Shown in pieces: positions 1 through 6,121 of a stretch of DNA of 9,332 nt. The notes under the pieces were generated by a model that was given only the letters and a program-made list of their open reading frames with translations, was not told where the DNA came from and made no database searches. This DNA is from an uncultured Ruminococcus sp. (lineage in GTDB: Bacteria; Bacillota; Clostridia; Oscillospirales; Ruminococcaceae): contig NZ_CAMHRZ010000132.1 of the NCBI RefSeq assembly GCF_946187255.1, positions 1 to 9,332 on the forward strand. The letters run 5' to 3'. Position numbers and translations under genes: made by a program. The number at the start of each line of letters is the position of its first letter. Position 1 is the stretch's first letter.

Positions 1-1695
1 GGCTATCATGTCGGCTCCCGAGGCTCGGTCGGCTCCTCCTTCGTTGCCTCCATGTCGGGCATATCCGAAGTCAACCCGCTGGAACCTCACTATATCTGCC
101 GCAAATGTCATTATTCCGAATTCTTTGAGAACGGTGAATACGGCTCGGGCTTCGACCTTCCCCCGAAGGACTGCCCCAACTGCGGCATATCCATGCACCG
201 TGACGGTCATAAGATACCTTTTGAGACTTTCCTCGGTTTCGACGGCGATAAAGCCCCCGATATCGACCTTAACTTCTCGGGCGATTGTCAGGGCAAGGTA
301 CATAAGTATACAGAAGAACTGTTCGGTCAGGACCATGTGTTCAAGGCAGGTACAATCGGCAAGGTGGCGGACAAGACTGCTTACGGCTATGTGAAGAAGT
401 ATCTGGACGAACGCGGAAAGACCGCAAATCAGGCGGAGATACAGCGTCTTGTCAACGGCTGTGTGGATGTTAAGAGGACGACTTCCCAGCACCCCGGAGG
501 AATGGTCGTTATTCCCAGTGACTATGAGGTGTATGACTTCACTCCCGTACAGCACCCCGCCGACAAAGTGGATTCGGACATGGTAACGACCCACTTCGAC
601 TTCCATTCTCTCCATGATACCATACTGAAACTGGATGAACTGGGACACGATGTGCCCACCATGTATAAGTATCTGGAAGACTTCACCCACATGGACATCA
701 ACGAGTGTCCCATGTCGGATCCTGCGGTATATTCACTTTTCACCTCACCCGAATCGCTGGGCGTTACACCTGAGGATATAAAGTGCGAAACGGGCACGCT
801 CGGTATACCAGAGATGGGCACGCCCTTTGTAAGAGGTATGCTTCTGGAATCAAAGCCCAAAAACTTCTCCGACCTTTTGCAGATCTCCGGACTTTCTCAC
901 GGTACGGACGTATGGCTGGGCAACGCACAGGAGCTCATCAAAAACGGCACCTGTGATATTTCCAACGTTATAGGAACAAGAGACAGTATCATGGTATACC
1001 TGCTTGAACATCACCTGGAACCCAAGCTGGCATTCAAGATAATGGAGATAACCCGTAAGGGTAAAGCGCCGAAACTGCTGACCGAAGAGATGAAGCAGGA
1101 TATGAGAGCGCACGATGTTCCCGAGTGGTATATCGACAGCTGTCTTAAAATAAAGTACATGTTCCCTAAGGCGCACGCTGCGGCTTACGTTACGGCGGCA
1201 ATAAGACTTTGCTGGTTCAAGGTACACGAACCCCTTGCGTTCTACGCCACATACTTTACAGTGCGCGGCGAGGATTTCGATGCCGAGACCACGCTGAAAG
1301 GTATATATATGGTGCGGGACAAGATAGACAGGCTTAACAATATGTCCAAGGATGAGCGTTCGGGCAAGGACAGCGGCGTGCTGGATATGCTGATGCTCAC
1401 CAACGAGATGATGTCAAGAGGATACGAGTTCCTGCCTATCGATATCAAAAAATCCCATGCATACATCTATCAGATAGAGGACGGCAAGGTAAGACTGCCG
1501 TTCTGTGCGATAAACGGTATAGGTGTCAATGCGGCGATAGCTATCTATGAGAAGGCACAGAAGGGCGATTTCATCTCGATAGAAGAATTCCAGATGGACA
1601 GCGGTCTTTCAAAGTCGGTCATCGAAGCTCTCGAAAACATCGGTGCATTCGGTGATCTTCCGAAATCCAGCCAGATGTCGCTGTTTAACTTCTGA
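1..1695 (+). CDS. polC: DNA polymerase III PolC-type, alpha subunit (C-terminal part; 5' end outside window)
   Basis: PolC is the replicative DNA polymerase of low-GC Gram-positive bacteria; it extends primers at the fork while bound to the sliding clamp. The reading frame is open from base 1, so the start lies upstream; about 564 residues are visible of a family usually near 1,400-1,450. In order there is GSRGSVGSSF at bases 16-45, a zinc-binding pattern C-x2-C-x21-C-x2-C at about bases 97-183, and the catalytic motif PDIDLNFSG with its two aspartates at bases 259-261 and 265-267. The SQHPGGM segment follows near 484-504, then the long C-terminal tail. The protein ends in QMSLFNF, which fits the beta-clamp binding consensus QxxLF that closes PolC proteins. 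It stops at TGA followed directly by an in-frame TAA. The zinc and PDIDLNF motifs in this order separate PolC from DnaE. The upstream exonuclease domain cannot be checked here. Confidence 0.97.
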   Translation, partial: GYHVGSRGSVGSSFVASMSGISEVNPLEPHYICRKCHYSEFFENGEYGSGFDLPPKDCPNCGISMHRDGHKIPFETFLGFDGDKAPDIDLNFSGDCQGKVHKYTEELFGQDHVFKAGTIGKVADKTAYGYVKKYLDERGKTANQAEIQRLVNGCVDVKRTTSQHPGGMVVIPSDYEVYDFTPVQHPADKVDSDMVTTHFDFHSLHDTILKLDELGHDVPTMYKYLEDFTHMDINECPMSDPAVYSLFTSPESLGVTPEDIKCETGTLGIPEMGTPFVRGMLLESKPKNFSDLLQISGLSHGTDVWLGNAQELIKNGTCDISNVIGTRDSIMVYLLEHHLEPKLAFKIMEITRKGKAPKLLTEEMKQDMRAHDVPEWYIDSCLKIKYMFPKAHAAAYVTAAIRLCWFKVHEPLAFYATYFTVRGEDFDAETTLKGIYMVRDKIDRLNNMSKDERSGKDSGVLDMLMLTNEMMSRGYEFLPIDIKKSHAYIYQIEDGKVRLPFCAINGIGVNAAIAIYEKAQKGDFISIEEFQMDSGLSKSVIEALENIGAFGDLPKSSQMSLFNF

Positions 1696-1715
1696 TAAGA
1701 CATAGGGAGGCTTTC

Positions 1716-1937
1716 ATGAAACTTGGCGAAGTATGTTTGCTGACCAACGATGTAAAATAGCTGTCGGATCTTTACAAACACAACAACCGAAATATCTGTC
1801 CGGCATTTACTGTGCTGAACAAGTATATAAACAATGAAGCTGCTCTTTGCTGTGCGGAGGGCAGACTTCGCATATATTCCGAAAGCTGCAATGCACAAAA
1901 ATGCCGAAATTTGTGTTCATACATAATTTACAAATAA
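1716..1937 (+). pseudogene. Probable remnant of a VOC (glyoxalase-like) family gene
   Basis: A GGGAGG ribosome binding site at 1705-1710 sits 5 bases before an ATG at 1716, but the frame reads MKLGEVCLLTNDVK and then meets TAG at 1758-1760. Reading through the stop, the same frame continues LSDLYKHNNRNICPAFTV and stays open to TAA at 1935-1937. From memory of the family, small VOC-superfamily proteins of Clostridia often begin like MKLGEVCLLTNDV, then have a LADFYK-like helix, and further on an NNQNICLAFTV-like strand. All three pieces appear here in one frame, with the segment between LSDLYK and NNRNIC missing and the C-terminal metal-binding half unrecognisable. The simplest reading is a gene broken by a nonsense mutation and an internal deletion. 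Alternatives are a translated 14-codon peptide or a chance resemblance. The family call rests on short matches and was not checked by a search. Confidence 0.5.
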
Positions 1938-1948
1938 ATTTCTTGCAT

Positions 1949-1960
1949 ATTTGCACAAAT
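1949..1960. repeat. Second small palindrome upstream of the -35 box
   Basis: ATTTGCACAAAT is a perfect inverted repeat (ATTTG, 2-base centre, CAAAT), centred 18 bp upstream of the centre of the operator-like palindrome at 1965-1980. A shorter one, ATTTACAAAT, lies at 1926-1935. The region is AT-rich, so short palindromes of this kind can arise by chance; the roughly two-helical-turn spacing makes an auxiliary regulator site possible but unproven. Confidence 0.3.
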
Positions 1961-1963
1961 CGG

Positions 1964-1992
1964 TTGACAAATCTTTGTCAGTATGCTAAAAT
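1964..1992 (+). promoter_or_regulatory. Sigma-A-type promoter of the his operon
   Basis: A perfect -35 box TTGACA lies at 1964-1969. After exactly 17 bp comes TAAAAT at 1987-1992, one mismatch from TATAAT. It is preceded by TG at 1984-1985, giving an extended -10. The expected transcription start is about 1999-2001, leaving a leader of roughly 134 bases before hisZ. No other comparably strong promoter was noticed between the downstream genes, so this one probably drives the whole his cluster. The leader has no T-box consensus and no run of His codons. Confidence 0.85.
1965..1980. promoter_or_regulatory. Perfect 16-bp palindrome over the -35 box (candidate operator)
   Basis: The sequence TGACAAATCTTTGTCA consists of 7-bp arms, TGACAAA and TTTGTCA, that are exact reverse complements around a 2-base centre. 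It covers five of the six -35 bases and about the first eleven bases of the spacer, where a bound dimeric repressor would block RNA polymerase. TrpR-like regulators of the YerC/HisR type have been proposed to control his operons in Firmicutes. Whether this palindrome is their site is inference, as I cannot confirm their motif from memory. Confidence 0.6.
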
Positions 1993-2002
1993 ATCTTATG
2001 TT

Positions 2003-2019
2003 GATACTATGATACTATG
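2003..2019 (+). repeat. Tandem GATACTATG repeat at the predicted transcription start
   Basis: GATACTATG occurs at 2003-2011 and again at 2011-2019, sharing one base, immediately downstream of the predicted start of transcription. The same 9-mer recurs at 2128-2136, where its last three bases are the hisZ start codon. This may be chance, a regulator site, or a leader element with a shared RNA structure. Confidence 0.5.
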
Positions 2020-2133
2020 TTAGCACTTTACCACGATAAACCGTAAGCAAGAATGCTGATAAAGCGCATAAACAGGTATCGACAGTATGTTATGAAAGAA
2101 CGTAAATAATAATTATACATAAAGGAAGATACT

Positions 2134-3333
2134 ATGAAGAGATACGATCTTATCACCCCTGAGGGTACAAGAGACCTTTTGTTTGAAGACTGCCTTGCAA
2201 GGCGCAAGGTGGAGAGAACACTTGCGGCATTGTTTGAAGGCTTCGGCTACAGCGAGGTCGTAACACCCGGCATCGAGTTCTATGACGCTTTCAGCGGCAG
2301 TGCAAGGAATTTCAGACAGGAGAGCCTTTACAAGCTCACCGACAGCAAGGGCAGACTTATAGTTATGCGCCCCGATTCCACAATACCGATAGCAAGACTG
2401 GCAGCTACCAGGCTGAAGGAATCGGATACTCCGCTGAGACTGTATTATAATCAGAGCGTATTTTCAAACAATGCACTGCTCAAAGGCCGTTCCGACGAGG
2501 TAGTGCAGGCGGGCATCGAGCTCATCGGCGGTGACAATGTAAAGCGTGCCGATCTTGAAGTGCTGTGTACCGCAGTGGAAGCTCTTGCCAGCTTCGATAA
2601 GGACAATTTCCGCCTGGAGATCGGTCATATAGGCTATTTCAAGGAGCTGGTAAATCAGCTCAATCTGGATGAGGACGTTATCGAGGAGATCAGGATGCTC
2701 ATATCCTCAAAGAATTTCCCCGCCCTCAACGATTTGCTGGATGAGATAGGCGATAATGATATAACCCGCGCACTCAAGCAGCTGCCCAGCCTTTTCGGCG
2801 GTATAGATGTGCTTGACAAGGCGAGCGATATCTATGCCAATGACAAGATCACGGGTATTCTCTACAATCTCAGAAAGGTGTTCAGCCGTCTGTCCAGTCT
2901 CGGCTATGAGGGCAAGATCTCAGTAGACCTGGGTATCGTCAGCCATACCGATTATTACACAGGCATCGTGTTCAAGGGTTATCTTTCCGAAGTAGGTCAG
3001 TCGGTGCTGAAAGGCGGAAGATATGACAACCTCATCGGTTCCTTCGGCAAGGAGATGCCCGCAGTGGGCTTCGGCGTGAATGTCGATTCTGTGGCAAGGC
3101 ATCTTGAACGCATCGGTGCAAATCCCGCAAGCAAGCCCGTTGATGCTGTTATTTTCGGTGAAAAGGGCTATGTTGTTGAGGCTATGGCTTACGCTCAGAA
3201 GCTGGTGCGTGAGGGCAGCAAGGTGGAGCATTCGCTGTTCAATTCCTATGATGAAACAGTTGAGTATGCAAAGTCCAAAGGTGTGAAGAAGATCATAACT
3301 GTTGGTGAGAATATCACCGAGAACGATATATAA
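2134..3333 (+). CDS. hisZ: ATP phosphoribosyltransferase regulatory subunit HisZ
   Basis: HisZ is a catalytically dead paralogue of histidyl-tRNA synthetase that assembles with short HisG to form active, histidine-inhibited ATP phosphoribosyltransferase, the first step of histidine synthesis. The 399-residue protein has the class II synthetase fold signatures: YDLITPEGTRDLL at residues 4-16, a motif-2-like LRLYYNQSVF at 101-110 and a motif-3-like GGRYDNLIG at 294-302. A C-terminal anticodon-domain-like segment follows from about 335. The HisRS signature LVRGLDYYTG is here IVSHTDYYTG (268-277), so the catalytic arginine position is serine, as expected for HisZ and not HisS. The length is close to that of B. 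subtilis HisZ and longer than the minimal forms. The start is supported by AAAGGAAG at 2121-2128, 5-7 bases upstream. It is the first gene after the promoter at 1964-1992, and hisG follows 25 bases after its stop. Confidence 0.95.
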   Translation: MKRYDLITPEGTRDLLFEDCLARRKVERTLAALFEGFGYSEVVTPGIEFYDAFSGSARNFRQESLYKLTDSKGRLIVMRPDSTIPIARLAATRLKESDTPLRLYYNQSVFSNNALLKGRSDEVVQAGIELIGGDNVKRADLEVLCTAVEALASFDKDNFRLEIGHIGYFKELVNQLNLDEDVIEEIRMLISSKNFPALNDLLDEIGDNDITRALKQLPSLFGGIDVLDKASDIYANDKITGILYNLRKVFSRLSSLGYEGKISVDLGIVSHTDYYTGIVFKGYLSEVGQSVLKGGRYDNLIGSFGKEMPAVGFGVNVDSVARHLERIGANPASKPVDAVIFGEKGYVVEAMAYAQKLVREGSKVEHSLFNSYDETVEYAKSKGVKKIITVGENITENDI

Positions 3334-3358
3334 GAGCATTTGAGAGGAGTTAAGTGAA

Positions 3359-3991
3359 ATGAATAAGCCTTTGAGAATCGCTCTTACAAAGGGCAGACTT
3401 GAAAAAGACACAGTCGGACTGCTGGAGAAGATAGGTTACGACTGCACTTCCATAAGGGAAAAGGGAAGAAAGCTGATACTTCCCGTACCCGACGGCAATC
3501 TTGAAGTAGTGCTTGCAAAAGCCAACGATGTTATAACCTATGTGGAGCACGGAGTATGCGACATGGGCGTTGTGGGCAAGGATACCATACAGGAGATGGA
3601 AGGCAAGTTCTATGAGCTTGTTGACCTGGGCTTCGGAAGATGCAGATTTGCGCTCGCCACCAAGAAGGGTCAGAGCTTTTACGGCGGATATAATGTAAAG
3701 ACCCTGGCTACCAAGTACCCCAACATCACACGCAAGCATTTTGAGAGCAAGGGCATGGATGTGGATATCATCAAGATAGAGGGTTCTGTGGAACTGGCAC
3801 CGCTGCTGGAACTTGCAGACGGAATAGTGGATATAGTCGAGACAGGCACGACGCTGAAAGAGAACGGCCTTGAGATAATCGAGGATAATATCTGCCCCAT
3901 CTCCGCAAGACTTATAGTGAATACAGTAAGCATGAAGATGCGTCAGAGCGAGATAGAGAATTTTGTTTCGCTGGTCGAAAAGAACCTGTGA
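3359..3991 (+). CDS. hisG: ATP phosphoribosyltransferase catalytic subunit HisG, short form
   Basis: HisG condenses ATP with PRPP to give N1-(5'-phosphoribosyl)-ATP, the committed step of histidine synthesis, in the cytosol. The protein is 210 residues, the length of the short form that lacks the C-terminal regulatory domain and needs HisZ, which is encoded just upstream. Recognisable segments are LRIALTKGRL at 5-14, the DMGVVGKD region at 68-75, and the PRPP-binding signature around DGIVDIVETGTTLKENGL at 154-171. The start is supported by AGAGGAG at 3343-3349, 9 bases before the ATG; an overlapping GTG at 3354 stops almost at once. Feedback by histidine is expected to act through HisZ. About 100 bases containing a hairpin separate it from hisD. 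Confidence 0.97.
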   Translation: MNKPLRIALTKGRLEKDTVGLLEKIGYDCTSIREKGRKLILPVPDGNLEVVLAKANDVITYVEHGVCDMGVVGKDTIQEMEGKFYELVDLGFGRCRFALATKKGQSFYGGYNVKTLATKYPNITRKHFESKGMDVDIIKIEGSVELAPLLELADGIVDIVETGTTLKENGLEIIEDNICPISARLIVNTVSMKMRQSEIENFVSLVEKNL

Positions 3992-4040
3992 TACAGGCGG
4001 ATATAAGTAACGAACGATAAACAGAAGAAGGACAACAGCA

Positions 4041-4067
4041 GTGATACCCTGTGTTTCGGGGTATTAT
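4041..4067 (+). other. Hairpin in the hisG-hisD intergenic region
   Basis: ATACCC at 4044-4049 pairs perfectly with GGGTAT at 4059-4064 across a 9-base loop; two G-U pairs and one U-A pair can extend the stem outward to about 4041 and 4067. No T-run follows, so it is not a typical rho-independent terminator. It lies about ten bases upstream of the hisD ribosome binding site and could mark an RNA processing or stability element within the operon transcript. The function is inferred only from position. Confidence 0.55.
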
Positions 4068-4076
4068 CAGTCAGGC

Positions 4077-4083
4077 AAGGAGG
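4077..4083 (+). promoter_or_regulatory. Strong ribosome binding site that fixes the hisD start
   Basis: AAGGAGG lies 8 bases before the ATG at 4092. It argues for that start over an in-frame GTG at 4041, which would add 17 residues encoded by the hairpin and by this site itself. Confidence 0.85.
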
Positions 4084-4091
4084 AAATAGAA

Positions 4092-5384
4092 ATGGCATTT
4101 ATAAAGAAGATATATGTAAACGGCAAGGACGAGAACGAGTTCTTCAAACAGCTTGAAGAGAGAAGCGGCGAGACCGACAAGAAGGTGTCCGCAGTAGTCA
4201 ACGAGATAATAGAGACCGTAAGAAAAGGCGGAGATGCCGCTGTAAAGGCTTATACCGAGAAATTTGACGGAAAGCTGCCCAAGTATTACGAGGTGCCCCG
4301 CGATGTTATAAACGATGCACTGACCAATGCAGACCCCGCTTTCGTTGAGGCGCTGCTTAATGCCATCGAGAACATAACCGATTTCCACAACAGACAGAAG
4401 TCTCGCAGCTTTGTCAATACCAAGGCAGACGGCTGTATCCTCGGACAGAAGGTGAGAGGTCTTGACAAGGTTGGTCTTTATGTGCCCGGCGGTACGGCTG
4501 CTTATCCGTCCTCTGTGCTGATGAATGCTATCCCCGCAAAGATCGCAGGCGTTAAGGAGATAATCATGGTAACGCCCCCTCTCAAGGACGGCACTCCCAA
4601 TAAGGATATACTGGTTGCGGCAGGTCTGTGCGGAGTTGACAGAGTATTCATGTCGGGCGGTGCGCAGGCTATCGCGGCACTTGCTTATGGTACTGAGGAG
4701 ATACCCAAGGTGGACAAGATAGTAGGTCCCGGAAATATCTACGTTGCCACCGCAAAGAAGCTGCTTTACGGCGTTGTTGATATAGACATGGTAGCAGGTC
4801 CCAGCGAGATACTTGTTATGGCTGATGAGACTGCAAATCCCAAGTTCGTTGCCGCTGATCTTATGTCTCAGGCTGAACACGACAAGCTGGCTTCAGCGAT
4901 ACTTGTTACCACCAGCGAAAAGCTGGCTGACGAGACTATCACCGAGATCGAGCGTCAGATGGCGTACCTTGACAGAAAAGAGATAATACAGTATTCTCTT
5001 GAAAATTACGGTGCAGTTATAATCTGCAACACTAAGGACGAAGCTGTGGAAATGGCTAACCGCTGCGCACCCGAGCACCTGGAAGTACTCTTCGAGAACC
5101 CGCTGGAATATGTGGGCAGACTTGACAACGCAGGCTCTGTGTTCCTGGGTCAGTATGCTTCCGAACCCCTTGGTGATTACTATGCGGGACCCAACCACGT
5201 TCTTCCCACCAGCGGCACTGCAAGATTTTTCTCGCCTCTGGGCGTTAACAGCTTCGAGAAGCGTTCCAGCTTCATATACTATACCGAAGAAGCTCTGCGT
5301 CAGGCAAAGGACGATATAGTGCTTGTGGCTGAAAAGGAAGGTCTTACCGCTCACGCAAACGCTATCAAGGTAAGGTTTGAATAA
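4092..5384 (+). CDS. hisD: Histidinol dehydrogenase HisD
   Basis: HisD is the zinc-dependent, NAD-linked enzyme that oxidises L-histidinol to L-histidinal and then to L-histidine, the last two steps of the pathway. From the ATG at 4092 it has 430 residues, the usual family length. The HisD core signature runs from GGAQAIAALAYGT (189-201) through IVGPGNIYVATAKK (210-223). DMVAGPSEILVMADE follows at 232-246. Residues matching the known zinc ligands are Q260, H263, D362 (in GDYYAGPNHVLPTSG) and H421; the catalytic Glu-His pair is E328-H329 in APEHLEVL. All key residues are intact. An upstream GTG at 4041 would extend the frame, but the family N-terminus and the AAGGAGG favour 4092. The CE4 gene starts only 2 bases after the hisD stop, so the two are probably translationally coupled. 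Confidence 0.97.
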   Translation: MAFIKKIYVNGKDENEFFKQLEERSGETDKKVSAVVNEIIETVRKGGDAAVKAYTEKFDGKLPKYYEVPRDVINDALTNADPAFVEALLNAIENITDFHNRQKSRSFVNTKADGCILGQKVRGLDKVGLYVPGGTAAYPSSVLMNAIPAKIAGVKEIIMVTPPLKDGTPNKDILVAAGLCGVDRVFMSGGAQAIAALAYGTEEIPKVDKIVGPGNIYVATAKKLLYGVVDIDMVAGPSEILVMADETANPKFVAADLMSQAEHDKLASAILVTTSEKLADETITEIERQMAYLDRKEIIQYSLENYGAVIICNTKDEAVEMANRCAPEHLEVLFENPLEYVGRLDNAGSVFLGQYASEPLGDYYAGPNHVLPTSGTARFFSPLGVNSFEKRSSFIYYTEEALRQAKDDIVLVAEKEGLTAHANAIKVRFE

Positions 5385-5386
5385 TA

Positions 5387-6088
5387 ATGATAAAAGCAGT
5401 TCTTACGATAGACGACATAGCTTCGGATAATACCCGCGCTATCGTGGACTACCTGTGCGAAAAGGGTATTAAAGCTGTGATGTTCGCATGGGGAGATATG
5501 GTGGAAAAGCATTACGACAACGCCCTTTATGCGCTGAAAAAAGGCATGATCGTGGGTAATCACAGCTTTTCTCACCCCGAGTTCTCAAAGCTGTCCCTTG
5601 ATGGATGTATCTCCGAGATCGAAAAGTGCGAAGCGCTCCTCGACAGGCTGTATAAGGACGCGGGTGTTGTCCGTCAATACAGACCGTTTCGTTTTCCTTA
5701 CGGTGACGACGGCGGAGAAAACAGGGAAGGGCTGCAAAAATACCTTGCCGAAAAGGGTTTTGATAAACTGAACGACACCGAGATCCCTTACAAATGGTGG
5801 AAGGATGAGGGGCTTGACAGGCGTATCGATACCCTGTGGACTTTTGACTTTGAAGAATACAAGATACGTCGCGGCAGCGGATTTACTGTCGATGATGTGT
5901 GGAAGAGGGTCAATGACCATTCTCCCGAATACGGTGCGCCCCTGCTTGAAAACGGCGGCAGACATATCATACTTCTCCATGCACACGACGAAACGGAGGA
6001 GCTTGTTCCCGGATATTACAGACAGTTTATCGACTATATGCTGGAAAAGGGCGTATCGTTTATTGAACCTGTATTTCTGGGACACTGA
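5387..6088 (+). CDS. Cytosolic CE4 (NodB-type polysaccharide deacetylase-like) hydrolase, substrate unknown
   Basis: This 233-residue protein shows the five NodB-homology motifs of carbohydrate esterase family 4: TIDD at 7-10 (base D9 and metal-binding D10), NHSFSH at 58-63 with metal ligands H59 and H63, RFPYGDD at 102-108, WTFDFEE at 151-157, and LLHAH at 196-200 with the catalytic-type histidine. The metal and catalytic positions appear intact, so it is probably an active metal-dependent N- or O-deacylase. The N-terminus goes straight into the first strand with no signal peptide or membrane segment, so it should stay in the cytosol. That is unusual for peptidoglycan or chitin deacetylases and closer to small-molecule amidases of this fold. 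It begins 2 bases after hisD with only a weak AAGG at 5372-5375, which suggests coupling to hisD translation. It lies where hisC often is. Its part in histidine synthesis, if any, is unknown; the fold call is firm, the substrate is not. Confidence 0.85.
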   Translation: MIKAVLTIDDIASDNTRAIVDYLCEKGIKAVMFAWGDMVEKHYDNALYALKKGMIVGNHSFSHPEFSKLSLDGCISEIEKCEALLDRLYKDAGVVRQYRPFRFPYGDDGGENREGLQKYLAEKGFDKLNDTEIPYKWWKDEGLDRRIDTLWTFDFEEYKIRRGSGFTVDDVWKRVNDHSPEYGAPLLENGGRHIILLHAHDETEELVPGYYRQFIDYMLEKGVSFIEPVFLGH

Positions 6089-6121
6089 GTATCATAAGAA
6101 AAATGAAAGAGGTGGACAGCT

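Noticed and set aside
8..394. 128-codon + strand frame overlapping the start of the window
   Set aside because: It is out of frame with the clearly conserved polC sequence and has a Ser/Arg/Thr-rich composition typical of a frame shadow.
1840..1960. Rho-independent terminator after polC
   Set aside because: A weak hairpin (TGCGGA with TTCGCA, about 1853-1872) has few GC pairs and no T-run after it; no better candidate was seen.
2053..2109. 18-codon ORF in the hisZ leader as a His attenuation peptide
   Set aside because: It reads MLIKRINRYRQYVMKERK with no histidine codons, has only a weak ribosome binding site, and no terminator follows it.
1993..2133. T-box riboswitch for histidine in the hisZ leader
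   Set aside because: The leader is only about 134 bases and lacks the conserved T-box bulge sequence (AGGGTGGNACCGCG type) and a terminator/antiterminator pair with a T-run.
2134..3333. Histidyl-tRNA synthetase (hisS) for the first gene of the cluster
   Set aside because: The HisRS LVRGLDYYTG motif is changed to IVSHTDYYTG, losing the catalytic arginine, and a short hisG lies immediately downstream, which points to HisZ.
4041..4091. GTG at 4041 as the hisD start
   Set aside because: It would encode the hairpin and the AAGGAGG as protein; the ATG at 4092 has the ideal spacing and gives the normal family N-terminus.
4071..4880. 269-codon open frame on the - strand inside hisD
   Set aside because: It lies wholly opposite an intact, conserved hisD, has no family resemblance, and is explained as a shadow of the codon bias on the + strand.
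5387..6088. CE4 protein as the missing histidinol-phosphate phosphatase
   Set aside because: Known histidinol-phosphate phosphatases are of the HAD, PHP or inositol-phosphatase-like families; the NodB motifs here indicate deacylation and give no sequence support for phosphatase activity.
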